In this document: positions 1 through 7,500 of the stretch, piece by piece
Layout: each line of letters opens with the position of its first letter
Position numbering within the stretch: position 1 is the first letter of the stretch
From: an uncultured Fibrobacterota bacterium
GTDB taxonomy: Bacteria > Fibrobacterota > Chitinivibrionia > Chitinivibrionales > CAIOZP01
Length of the DNA: 8,861 nucleotides
Reading direction: 5' to 3'
Assembly: GCA_903862805.1 (NCBI GenBank)
Contig: CAIOZP010000384.1
Span: 1 to 8,861, forward strand
The notes under the pieces: generated by a model
Seen by the model: only the letters and a program-made list of their open reading frames with translations
Told to the model about the DNA's origin: nothing
Database searches by the model: none
Translations under genes and position numbers: made by a program

Positions 1-1084
1 GGATCGAAAGAATTGCCGGAATGACAAGCAGCGTTACGATAAGCGAAAATCCAATCGCAAGCGCCGCCGCAATACCGATCTGCTTTGCCGGAATCATTAC
101 ATGTGTCATAAGTCCGAGGATTCCAACGATCGTGATGAAGCCCGTAAAAAGAATCGGCTTGTAAAGAGCTTTCAAACTTTCGCCTGCAATCTCTGCGGCG
201 GAAAGCGTATCGTCAGCCGCGCGGATCTCCTTGTATTTCGCAATGAGATACAGGCCGTAATTGTTGGCAAATGCCACGACCATCAGCGGCAGAAGGATCG
301 AAATCATCGTCACCTTCCATCCCATGATCGGCAGCAGCGCCATGCCGAAAACGATCGACACAATCACGGTAATAAACGGCAGCAGAACTCCGCGAAGCCG
401 CCTGAAAAAACTGAAGAGAACAAGCAGCATCACAACAAGCGACAATGAAATGAGAACGATATTATCCTTCTGGACATCGTTGCGAATGACAGTCATGAAA
501 GCAGGAAGTCCGCCAACAATAATCTTTTCATCGCCCGGATATTTCTTTATCACCGCCATTGTTTTGTTATACGCATCGGCCTGATCTGCGCCCTTTGCAA
601 GGCTGAGCATTATCGCGCTGGACTTAAAATCCCTCGACACAACCATATCGCGTGCAAGTTCATTGTCGAGAAGCAATGCCTTCAATGAATCACGTCCGGC
701 CTGCGTTACGGGGATACTTTCGACAGCGGGGGAAACAATCATCGCCCCGTCCTGACTTGTGATCCGCTTGGTATCGAACAGCGACATCACGGTCTTCACT
801 CCGGTGATTGCGTGACAATCGCTGCTGATAGATTTAATCCGCTGCAATGACTTCTCGGATAGAATGTCGCTGCCCTGAATAAGAATTATAAGCCCGTCAT
901 TTGGCCCGAAGACATCTTCGATCTTCTTGGTGTCAACACGCGACGACATCGTTGATGGAATGAGATTTTCGGGATCGGTATCAATCGCGATTTTGCGAAG
1001 TTGCGTTCCCATGATAATCGTGATCAGCAATGTTCCGATAAGTATCGGCCACCGGAATCTTACTACAAACGAGTTCTTTTTCAT
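1..1084 (-). CDS. RND/MMPL-family inner-membrane exporter, N-terminal 361 residues (partial at left edge)
   Basis: The reading frame opens with ATG at 1084 and stays open to base 1, so only the N-terminal half of an RND-superfamily permease is present. It begins MKKNSFVVRFRWP. One membrane segment lies at residues 12-28, followed by a periplasmic domain at about 29-205 that starts with the typical 'IDTDPENLIP' motif. Then comes a packed block of hydrophobic helices at about 207-227, 232-254, 258-283, 310-328 and 334-358. The 'VAFANNYGLYLIAKYKE' stretch (270-286) matches the conserved helix of MMPL/SSD-type RND proteins. Such proteins use the proton gradient to move lipids or hydrophobic compounds out of the inner membrane; the substrate here is unknown. 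AGGG sits about 8 bases before the start. It follows the porin gene after only 34 bases, so the two are almost certainly cotranscribed and functionally linked. A hopanoid or lipid carrier is possible. I see no membrane-fusion partner in the window. Confidence 0.9.
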   Translation of the reverse strand, partial: MKKNSFVVRFRWPILIGTLLITIIMGTQLRKIAIDTDPENLIPSTMSSRVDTKKIEDVFGPNDGLIILIQGSDILSEKSLQRIKSISSDCHAITGVKTVMSLFDTKRITSQDGAMIVSPAVESIPVTQAGRDSLKALLLDNELARDMVVSRDFKSSAIMLSLAKGADQADAYNKTMAVIKKYPGDEKIIVGGLPAFMTVIRNDVQKDNIVLISLSLVVMLLVLFSFFRRLRGVLLPFITVIVSIVFGMALLPIMGWKVTMISILLPLMVVAFANNYGLYLIAKYKEIRAADDTLSAAEIAGESLKALYKPILFTGFITIVGILGLMTHVMIPAKQIGIAAALAIGFSLIVTLLVIPAILSI

Positions 1085-1118
1085 TAAATATCCCTGCTGT
1101 TTTGTTAAAGATCTTTTT

Positions 1119-2489
1119 TCAGAATGACAGTTTAAGTTCTGCATATACGGTGCTCATCAGGTTACTCACCAGATGGCTCATTGATCCCTTGTCGCCTTCG
1201 AGGTACCTTCCGCCAACACTCAGGCAAACGGCATCGGCTACATCATAAGAGGCACCCGGAACGACCGCGTATTCATTTGTTGTGAAGTTATACAAACCGG
1301 CTAATTTGAAATGCAGAGTCTCGTGCATGGTGTTCCATTGCACATTGGCAGTCACTGAATGACTCAGCTCGTCGGAAGTGCCTGTGAAGAGGCGGTTCAT
1401 GCGTTCCATGTTTGCTTTGGCAAGCCCTGCGCCGTAGATCTGCAATTCAATCGGGTCGCTCGGATCTGTCAGAACCGGATCGGCAACTTTCTTGTAGTCG
1501 ATCACATACAACCCCGAATATTGCAGAAGCACACTCCAGTTACCGATGGATTTATCGACGCCGACAACGGCCTGTCCGTAAGACTGCGGTATGTAGATTT
1601 TGTCATCGCTGCGGTCATACGGAACCTTCACGGCAAGTTCGGCGCGTAATCCAACACTTCCGATAGCGCTCGAAACATCCCCGCCGAACACCTGCATCCG
1701 GTAGGCCGTCGGAACAAGCGACATACCCGTTGCGTCGAGCGAATAATTGAATCCGGGAAGTGTTGCGTATCCGTTGAAATAGGAAAGTGAACCATCAACG
1801 GAAGGTGCGTTGAGTTCCCAGCGAAGTGCGTAACCGCCGTTACGGAATTTCATATCGGGGTAGACAGGATCTTTCAGACTTATACCTGCAGGCATGATCG
1901 AACTGTTTATCGGAATTACATCGGCGCGATAGTACGGAACCCAGATGCCCTGAATGCTTGAACAGCCGATCTTTTTGTCTGCATAGACAAGCTCATTGCC
2001 AAGGCGCGAATCGTCATTCTCCGATGAGAGAACAAGTTCATTTTTCGGTGTGATATTGTTCGTCGGATTAACAGCGTCAGCACGTCCCCAGACGATTATC
2101 TGACGACCAACCTTGAGATTGAATCCCGCCGGATCAAGCGCTCCCCAAGCCTCTCGAACGTCACAGTTCACCGCCTCGTTTCCGCGATCCTTTCCGGCAT
2201 TGAGCCGTACTTCAGCATGGAGTTTTCCGACGTTCGCTTTCTGAGCATCGAGCACCGCAGCAGCCTGCCCATAAGCTCCGAAGATCGTCAGATCATGCGC
2301 GGAACTATACCCGCCAAAAACCGCACCCTTCACATATCCGCTGAAATCCACCGGCTTTGCAGCAACGCTTGTGCTGCTCTGAGCTGTGGAACTATCGGTC
2401 TGTACGCTCTCGAACAATCCCTGCGAGCTGGCACAAATCGCGGCAGAAAGCAGGCACAATCCGGTTGCAACGATCCTCTGTTTCTTCAT
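1119..2489 (-). CDS. DUF1302-like outer-membrane porin/beta-barrel protein, 456 aa
   Basis: A secreted outer-membrane beta-barrel. The longest frame starts at 2531, but I place the start at 2489. That ATG follows AAAGGA at good spacing and opens a clean signal peptide (MKKQRIVATGLCLLSAAICASSQG). The 14 residues upstream are Lys/Asn-rich, and their DNA overlaps an operator-like site. The mature protein alternates polar and hydrophobic residues and ends KLSF, with the C-terminal aromatic residue typical of BAM-assembled barrels. Residues 123-150 (LKVGRQIIVWGRADAVNPTNN...) resemble the 'vGRQ..vWG.ad.vNP.d' signature I know from DUF1302-type proteins, which are commonly encoded beside MMPL/RND permeases. 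Its position upstream of the RND gene suggests it is the outer-membrane exit or acceptor for the same substrate. The assignment to DUF1302 is from remembered motifs, not a profile search. Another porin family, such as alginate-export-like, remains possible. Confidence 0.8.
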   Translation of the reverse strand: MKKQRIVATGLCLLSAAICASSQGLFESVQTDSSTAQSSTSVAAKPVDFSGYVKGAVFGGYSSAHDLTIFGAYGQAAAVLDAQKANVGKLHAEVRLNAGKDRGNEAVNCDVREAWGALDPAGFNLKVGRQIIVWGRADAVNPTNNITPKNELVLSSENDDSRLGNELVYADKKIGCSSIQGIWVPYYRADVIPINSSIMPAGISLKDPVYPDMKFRNGGYALRWELNAPSVDGSLSYFNGYATLPGFNYSLDATGMSLVPTAYRMQVFGGDVSSAIGSVGLRAELAVKVPYDRSDDKIYIPQSYGQAVVGVDKSIGNWSVLLQYSGLYVIDYKKVADPVLTDPSDPIELQIYGAGLAKANMERMNRLFTGTSDELSHSVTANVQWNTMHETLHFKLAGLYNFTTNEYAVVPGASYDVADAVCLSVGGRYLEGDKGSMSHLVSNLMSTVYAELKLSF

Positions 2490-2520
2490 TCCGTTTCCTT
2501 TCGCGTTTTTATATTCTTTT

Positions 2521-2540
2521 ACATTCTTCAAAGTATGTAT
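2521..2540. promoter_or_regulatory. Second, degenerate TetR operator copy in front of the porin gene
   Basis: The 20 bases here match the dyad at 3181-3200 at 15 of 20 positions in the same register. Both begin ACAT, and both end with the identical half-site GTATGTAT. The differences are concentrated in the left inner arm and spacer. It sits in the 66-bp gap between the tetR stop and the porin start at 2489, where a repressor site would control the porin-RND genes. An AT-rich stretch follows on the minus strand (AATATAAAA near 2505-2513), but no convincing -35/-10 pair could be assigned. Binding by the neighbouring TetR is inference. Confidence 0.55.
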
Positions 2541-2555
2541 CGTGGTTAAAAAAAG

Positions 2556-3176
2556 TCAGTTCTTTATCTGATAAGACAGTAACCCATTAAAGATCATGTT
2601 CAAAATGACATCTTTGTCGATTTGTTTGTTGAGAGGAAGCGACAGCGCTTTAAGCTGTTTGATTTTGGCAAATCCGGTAAGAATGAGATTTATCGTAAGA
2701 AGGATTGCTTCGGGATCGGTATCCTGCCGCAGTTCGCCGCGTGTCTTTGCATCGTCGAGACTTTGAACTGAATCACTGAAGATTTTGAATGTTGCATCAA
2801 AGAATTCCGCGAAAATCTCCTTGGGTATCTCTCCCGTCGCATCGGCATCGGTCATTATGATCAGGATATCGAATGCCTTGTCTTTGATGAGGCGCTTCAG
2901 AACCTCGCGGCATCGTTCGATCACCGGAATATCACCGGATGATTCAAAGGTTTCGCGATTCATTTCCTTGAGTTTATCTATCGACCGGTTCACAACTGCC
3001 CTGAACAGCATAACCTTGTTTTTGTAATGCCAGAACACGGCACCCTTGGTCATTCCGGCGTTTTTGCCGATGCTGTTGATGTTCGCTCCGGCGTAACCAT
3101 GCTGGCAGAACTCCTCCTCTGCAGCGAGGAGAATCCGCAATTTCGAAATCTCTGTATGTTCTTTTGTCTTTTTCAT
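2556..3176 (-). CDS. TetR/AcrR-family transcriptional repressor, 206 aa
   Basis: A one-component repressor of usual TetR length. The N-terminal DNA-binding domain is clear: helix 1 'LRILLAAEEEFCQHGYAGANINSIG' (13-37), then the helix-turn-helix 'SIGKNAGMTKGAVFWHYKNKVMLF' (35-58) with the hallmark G-x-x-x-x-H/Y-Y-x-x-K-x-x-L. The remainder (60-206) is all-helical, as in the variable ligand-binding and dimer domain; its ligand cannot be read from sequence. The start at 3176 gives the full helix 1, and there is no stronger Shine-Dalgarno start. Its own promoter carries a perfect dyad over the expected transcription start, pointing to autorepression. It lies 66 bp upstream of the porin-RND pair on the same strand with a related site between, so it most likely represses that transport cassette and is released by the pump substrate or a lipid signal. 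Confidence 0.93.
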   Translation of the reverse strand: MKKTKEHTEISKLRILLAAEEEFCQHGYAGANINSIGKNAGMTKGAVFWHYKNKVMLFRAVVNRSIDKLKEMNRETFESSGDIPVIERCREVLKRLIKDKAFDILIIMTDADATGEIPKEIFAEFFDATFKIFSDSVQSLDDAKTRGELRQDTDPEAILLTINLILTGFAKIKQLKALSLPLNKQIDKDVILNMIFNGLLSYQIKN

Positions 3177-3179
3177 AAT

Positions 3180-3199
3180 TACATACCCGAAGGTATGTA
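3180..3199. promoter_or_regulatory. TetR autoregulatory operator: perfect 8+8 bp dyad
   Basis: The sequence is TACATACC-CGAA-GGTATGTA, with perfect 8-bp inverted arms around a 4-bp spacer. Size and symmetry are typical of TetR-family operators. It starts four bases upstream of the tetR ATG and lies just downstream of the -10 element, so bound protein would cover the transcription start. That TetR binds here is inferred from position and symmetry. Confidence 0.8.
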
Positions 3200-3200
3200 T

Positions 3201-3229
3201 AAGATAATGAATTGGTGTGATTATGTCAA
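3201..3229 (-). promoter_or_regulatory. Sigma70-type promoter of tetR
   Basis: On the minus strand a perfect TTGACA (3224-3229) is followed, after exactly 17 bases, by TATCTT (3201-3206; 4 of 6 to consensus). The predicted transcription start falls near 3194, inside the operator dyad, leaving a short leader of about 18 bases before the tetR ATG at 3176. Confidence 0.65.
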
Positions 3230-3457
3230 TCTGGCGGATTTGGAAAAACCTACGGAGGATTTTTCCTGCCTATTTCATTTTTCCAAACATTTTCAAAAAT
3301 CGTTACAAAACGTTCCCGTATCCCGACTTGACAGAAATGGATTGCGAGTTACCATCGCTACAGATTGCAGTGAGATTTCCCTGTCATTTTGTGTAAGATC
3401 GGACAAAGCAAATGGGCTCAGATTGGAACGGAAGATTATTAATGGGTTATCGGCGAG
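3230..3457. other. Non-coding gap between methyltransferase gene and tetR promoter
   Basis: An AT-rich stretch of about 230 bases with no gene-like frame of its own. A frame open on the plus strand across 3027-3539 runs antisense through tetR and the methyltransferase end and shows no recognisable domain. The only structure seen is an inverted repeat at 3242-3266 (GGAAAAA...TTTTTCC, 7-bp arms, with CC/GG inside after one bulged base). It could help end methyltransferase transcription, but it has no following T-run on the minus strand, so it is not called a terminator. Confidence 0.5.
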
Positions 3458-4237
3458 TTACTCTATTGATTTTGCAACAACAACCAAAACTTCATATTCA
3501 TTTCTTACAATTTCACCGTTTCTCGCCGCCTCTTCATAATCGCTTATAAATCGGCGTGTTTCGGTAATTTCCATCATCCTTCTTGGGTTAGCGCCTATCG
3601 CCGAAAAACTTTCTAAAGCTGAAATGGCATCAGGAAAATCGTCGTAGAGCATAACTTGCTTTGATGTAAGGATTTTCATGCCTGAAGCTGTCACAGCCTC
3701 AAGATATTCATTTGCGGTGAGATATGACGCTGGAACATTAATACCGGCTTTTTCCTGAAGGCCACGCAATGCTTTTAGAGTATTTGCTGTAAATGTAGAA
3801 AAAACAATGTATCCGCCGATTTTTACAAGGGACTTTAATTCGTCAAGAGCTTTTATGGGATCAGAAGACCAATGAAGCGCTGACGAGCTCATAACTCCGT
3901 CAAGAGATCTTTCCATAACTGGTGGAAAATCAATGTCTGACAATAAAACAGGCTGATTCGTTTTCTTTGACGAAATATCCAACGATGGAAGTGAAATGTC
4001 CGCCCCAAACACAGTAAGTCCCTTAAATTGCGACAGAACCGCCCCAGAAAGCAATCCAGTCCCACAGCCCGCATCCAACCAAATACCCGAAAAGCACAAA
4101 TACGGCTTCGCTGCGTCAATCAACAAATTCACGCACTGCTTCTGAACTCGGGCATTACAATCGTAATATTCAGCTGATTTTGAGAAAGATAGACATACGT
4201 TTCTATTCACGGAAAATACCTTCGTTAAAAGTCCCAT
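3458..4237 (-). CDS. bioC: BioC-like SAM-dependent methyltransferase (probable malonyl-ACP O-methyltransferase), 259 aa
   Basis: A class I SAM methyltransferase. With the start at 4237, residues 18-34 (FSKSAEYYDCNARVQKQ) match the characteristic BioC opening 'F.raA..Yd..A..Q'. The SAM-binding motif I is LDAGCGTG (54-61) and the ribose-binding acidic residue is in 'FGADIS' (77-82). 'SSSALHW' (117-123) and 'GGYIVFSTFTANTLKAL' (141-157) are also BioC-like. BioC methylates malonyl-ACP so that fatty-acid enzymes can build the pimeloyl moiety of biotin; its usual length is about 250 residues. The longest frame begins at 4309, but AAAGGG six bases before the ATG at 4237 and the family length favour the shorter start. 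The extra 24 codons overlap a candidate promoter and palindrome. No other biotin genes are in the window, so another small-molecule methyltransferase is possible. The gene looks more AT-rich than the large gene beside it. Confidence 0.72.
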   Translation of the reverse strand: MGLLTKVFSVNRNVCLSFSKSAEYYDCNARVQKQCVNLLIDAAKPYLCFSGIWLDAGCGTGLLSGAVLSQFKGLTVFGADISLPSLDISSKKTNQPVLLSDIDFPPVMERSLDGVMSSSALHWSSDPIKALDELKSLVKIGGYIVFSTFTANTLKALRGLQEKAGINVPASYLTANEYLEAVTASGMKILTSKQVMLYDDFPDAISALESFSAIGANPRRMMEITETRRFISDYEEAARNGEIVRNEYEVLVVVAKSIE

Positions 4238-4258
4238 CAGAAACCCTTTTAACATCTT

Positions 4259-4278
4259 GATATATTGCCAAATATATC
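4259..4278. repeat. Perfect 8+8 bp dyad upstream of the methyltransferase gene (operator-like)
   Basis: GATATATT-GCCA-AATATATC: the two 8-bp arms are exact reverse complements around a 4-bp spacer. It covers the candidate -10 element of the methyltransferase promoter and lies 22 bases before the chosen ATG. It does not resemble the BirA operator (TTGTAAACC type) or the tetR dyad. AT-rich dyads can arise by chance, so a role as an operator is inference. Confidence 0.45.
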
Positions 4279-4299
4279 CGCCTATTTCCCCCGTGATAA
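4271..4299 (-). promoter_or_regulatory. Candidate sigma70-type promoter of the methyltransferase gene
   Basis: On the minus strand TTATCA (4294-4299, 4 of 6) and TATATT (4271-4276, 5 of 6) are separated by 17 bases. The start would fall near 4264, leaving a leader of roughly 27 bases that contains the AAAGGG ribosome site before the ATG at 4237. If real, it excludes the upstream start at 4309. Confidence 0.35.
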
Positions 4300-4341
4300 A
4301 ATCTTTCATCCGAATTGTATTTCGTTGCGAAGCAACCTCTT

Positions 4342-4376
4342 CCCCTCTTTTCCGGTCTCAAACCGAAAAAGAGGGG
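4342..4376. repeat. Inverted repeat, 15-base arms, 14 paired
   Basis: The left arm CCCCTCTTTTCCGGT (4342-4356) pairs with ACCGAAAAAGAGGGG (4362-4376) around a 5-base loop, with one C-A mismatch. Neither strand has a T-run after it, so it is not a standard Rho-independent terminator. It is the proximal hairpin of the palindromic block on the methyltransferase side. Confidence 0.75.
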
Positions 4377-4416
4377 CCGGCGACGCCGGATGGGAGTTTT
4401 ATTGTGGCGGGGGCGT

Positions 4417-4435
4417 TGCGGGGGTGTCCCCCGCA
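4417..4435. repeat. Perfect GC hairpin, 8-bp arms, 3-base loop
   Basis: TGCGGGGG (4417-4424) pairs perfectly with CCCCCGCA (4428-4435) around TGT. It is very stable on paper and is the central module of the palindromic block. It is not followed by a T-run on either strand. Confidence 0.75.
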
Positions 4436-4446
4436 GAAGGGGGTGC

Positions 4447-4496
4447 GTCGGAGACTTGTCTGTAGTGAGCTTGCGAACGAAAGACAAGGCTCCGAC
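4447..4496. repeat. Long inverted repeat, 15-base arms with 20-base loop
   Basis: GTCGGAGACTTGTCT (4447-4461) pairs with AGACAAGGCTCCGAC (4482-4496) at 14 of 15 positions; the only mismatch is A opposite G. The 20-base loop contains GCTTGCGAAC. Arms of mixed composition make this the least likely module of the block to arise by chance from G/C runs. Confidence 0.78.
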
Positions 4497-4497
4497 C

Positions 4498-4517
4498 GGG
4501 GGGAATGCTTTCCCCCC
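4498..4517 (-). repeat. G6/C6 hairpin just after the large outer-membrane gene
   Basis: GGGGGGAA (4498-4505) pairs with TTCCCCCC (4510-4517) around TGCT. On the minus strand it begins 29 bases after the stop codon of the outer-membrane protein gene, where a 3' end structure would sit. There is no U-tract after it on that strand, so it may protect the mRNA end or belong to the palindromic block rather than end transcription. Confidence 0.5.
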
Positions 4518-4546
4518 TCTTAATAGCCTTAATCGCCTTTTATTCA

Positions 4547-7500
4547 TCATAGATACGCCCGCGCCTCCAAACTCATAACATGCAACCACTTCCCATTATC
4601 CATCCCGCTTTCCCCTCTATACGAACCTGAAACAGACATATGCTTTCCGGTGTTAATATCTATTCTGAAATCAATCTGTTGAGATATTCCATTGGCAAAG
4701 CCAGCGGCCATCGGGTATTCAATCGGGCCGGTGAGGTTTTCGCTGTCAACACCGGAAATCGTGTAACTCAAATCTGTCCTTCCAATTTCCTTCGGACGGA
4801 GCGACAAGCCGGGTTTTAACCTCCAGTAATATCCCCCGGGAAAATCTTTTGCGGCGGCTTTGCCGAAAGTTTCGGTTCCGGTTACCCAGAGTGAGCGTAT
4901 CGTTTTGCGCTCCTCAGTCAGGCTTAAGTACATGTCTTTTAGGCCGGCCACGTTGCTCGAATATCCGGCGCGCTGAATTGATGTGCGGGACAGATCGAGG
5001 CTTGTGTTCCATTTTTCCTTTTGCAGAGACACATTGCCGAGCAGCTCGAGTCCCTTTTCGGCAGTTCCGGGGAGTCGGTTGAGATACGGCCTTCCCGAAA
5101 GTCTTGTACTCAAAATTGGCTGAAACGACGGGCGCCAGATGATCTCCTGCTTGTAGGAACATTGCGCGTATCTGATGTGAGCGGTGTCGAGTCCGGCGAC
5201 AGACGACCAGCCCGGAACGAATGTACGCCAACCGGAACCGGTCACGATGTCGCGGTGTTCGTCGATGTTGAGCAGTCCCTTCCATTCGAGGTCGGCCATC
5301 AATCCTTTTATCTGACCCTTTGGTGGCCTAAGATCCCAGTCGATTCCGAGGTGCTGCTTTCTGACGCGGCTGGCCGAAAGGGTGTCGAAGGATTCCTGCT
5401 GTTGAATATTCCAGGAGCCATTTTTATCGGGAAGGTACTGATTTGATGTAGAATCATAGGAATAGCTTCCTCTGCCGAGTCCGACATATACCGGAACATT
5501 CACAAATACGGATGCCTTTTCGGAGGAAATGCTCCAGTTGAGATTTCCGGCGGTGCCGGTTCGTATTGATGAAAATCCTCCGATTACCGTGGCGAGGAAT
5601 GTGCTGTTTGTGCTTTTGTCGGCGCGATTTTTCTGATAGGAAGTCGTTCCTTCGACGCGGGCGTCCATTGCTTTGTGGAGAGCGAGTCGCTGTTCCCAGA
5701 TGGTTGTCCAACCGGTGTCGGTTGCGGCGGAGATACTGCCGGAACCGCGCCGATCACTTGATGCGGTGAATTTTTCGGAGAAATCCACCGGCTTCAGTTT
5801 GGCACCGATATTCCCGCCGATATTTCCACGGGCTATGCCGAGAGTGTCGCGTTTCCATTCGGAATAGCCGCCGACGGAAGGGTTCACTGGCAGGAACGCT
5901 GTTCCAATGTCTCCGCCGCCCCGACCGGCCCAGCTTCCGGCAAGCGGGCCGCCGTGGGTGATTCCGGTTCCGAAAATATCGCCGACGAAACGGTCGCCTT
6001 TGCCAAGATCAACTCTTCCCGATAAATTTTGCGCAAGCGGAGTGTTTTCAAGGAAATATCCACCAACATTTCCTGAAAGTCTGATCCAGCTGCAAATTCG
6101 AGAAGCGGCTTCAAGTCGAAGGAGATCTCCGGTTTTTATGGAGTCGTTGAGATATTCTAAATCCCAGGTGGATTTGCGTTCGAAGACGTCGGCCAATGGT
6201 GATGCCCAACGGCGGCTCCAGAGCCTCTGCGAGGCTTTCACAATGGTTGTGGAATCGTATCCGGCCGAAAGTGTCCAGCGCATTGCTCCGGCAAGATCCT
6301 TCGCTTCGTCAACGCTTGAAAGCGTGTTTTTGTCGATGTGCGTTCCGGCAAGTTCGACGAGTCCTCTGATCCCGTTGTGGAGGTTGAATCCGATGCTCGT
6401 TTCGTCGAGAATTGAGCGGGCAGGAGCGCGAAGTGTGCTCACGATTGAATAATCGCCCTTGCCGGGGCCGCGATAGACATATACCAGACCGCGAGCATCC
6501 TGAACCGTAAGACCGCCGATTGTATCAATGTCGGAACCGACAGAGTCTTGATATTCGCCTTTTCCGGCTCCGACGAAAGAGAACCAGACTTCAAAACGTC
6601 CGGAACGATCTAATGGATTCATCACGTTGTACGGCGCGAAAACGAAATAGGTGCCAGTTGTGTCACGTTTGTAGAGTCTTGTTATGGCATCGCGGGCCGG
6701 AACATCGTTTTCCATGACGGAAAGGCCTTTTGCCTCTTTTACCGGCCCGTCACCGGCGGCGGCAAGTGCGCGGCGGTCGGTATCGTTGAGGGAAAATCCG
6801 AGCGGAGTATTGGCATCGTCGCTGGTGATCCAAGCGTCGGTCCGGACGAAAAATTCGGAGTCGGGGGATGCTAATCCGGCCTTGAGCGCGCCGAATATCC
6901 TCATGTAATCAAAGGTTTTGTATTCGTATGAAACCTTGGCGACCATGCCATCGGAAACCGGATAGGACGGATTGAAGCGCAGAGTTCCAAGGTCGTTATC
7001 GACAGTGAAATCGTTGTCGTTGCCTTCCTGCAATGTTTTGCCGTTGACCTCTACCGAAACAGTTCCGGCAACCGGCTCGATCTGATCCGCTTCGCCGTTT
7101 CCGTGCAGGTAATACGGCCCTTGAACGCCCTGAGTCGGCCGTATGTATTCCACCGCGAAATGGCCGCCCGAAACCGCTCCCGTTAAACCGACATCGACGA
7201 CTTTTCCGGTATATTCTGCCGAAAGTCCCTTGATCTTGTCCATGCTGTTGATGAGTCCGCCAAGAGGAAGCGAAAGGATCTGATCACCTGCCGTAATCCG
7301 GTATCGCGGATTTTTCATCTCGATATAAACGCGATCAATCTGACCGAGTTCGCGCGTTTCGCCCTGAAGCGTTCCACTTTTATCGGATAGATTTGCCGAG
7401 ATCTGGGTGTTGTTCGATATGTTTCCGCTCACTTGCACATCGAGCGACTGATCCATCGTGGTCGCGCCTTGCGAACCCGCCGAAACGGAGATCGTTTTGC

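Larger units (their letters stand above)
4324..4517. repeat. GC-rich intergenic block of consecutive palindromes (possible dispersed repeat element)
   Basis: About 195 bases between two same-strand genes are almost filled by inverted repeats. These are a small hairpin GTTGC-GAA-GCAAC at 4324-4336, a long stem at 4342-4376, the compact palindrome CCGGCG-A-CGCCGG at 4377-4389, a stem at 4417-4435, a long-looped stem at 4447-4496 and a stem at 4498-4517. Runs of G and C dominate, unlike the AT-rich flanks on both sides. Several frames are open across it on both strands, but they read as Pro/Arg/Gly-rich low-complexity peptides with no domain, as expected when GC-rich palindromes lack stop codons. 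The modular palindromic layout is that of a dispersed intergenic repeat (BIME/REP- or MITE-like) or of a structured RNA. Only one copy is in the window, so repetition cannot be shown here. Confidence 0.6.

Noticed and set aside
1107..1116. 10-bp palindrome AAAGATCTTT in the gap between porin and RND genes
   Set aside because: It is short and AT-rich and lies inside an apparent operon; nothing links it to the TetR sites. Probably chance.
3242..3266. GGAAAAA...TTTTTCC hairpin after the methyltransferase gene as a Rho-independent terminator
   Set aside because: The stem is AT-rich with a bulge, lies nearly 200 bases past the stop codon, and has no T-run after it on the minus strand.
3027..3539. 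170-codon plus-strand frame antisense to tetR and the methyltransferase 3' end
   Set aside because: It has no recognisable domain, covers the tetR promoter and operator in antisense, and its composition fits a shadow frame.
4203..4589. 128-codon minus-strand frame across the palindromic block, plus three overlapping plus-strand frames (4257-4578)
   Set aside because: The products are Pro/Arg/Gly-rich low complexity without a domain or ribosome site, and openness on both strands follows from GC-rich inverted repeats. They also overlap two confident genes.
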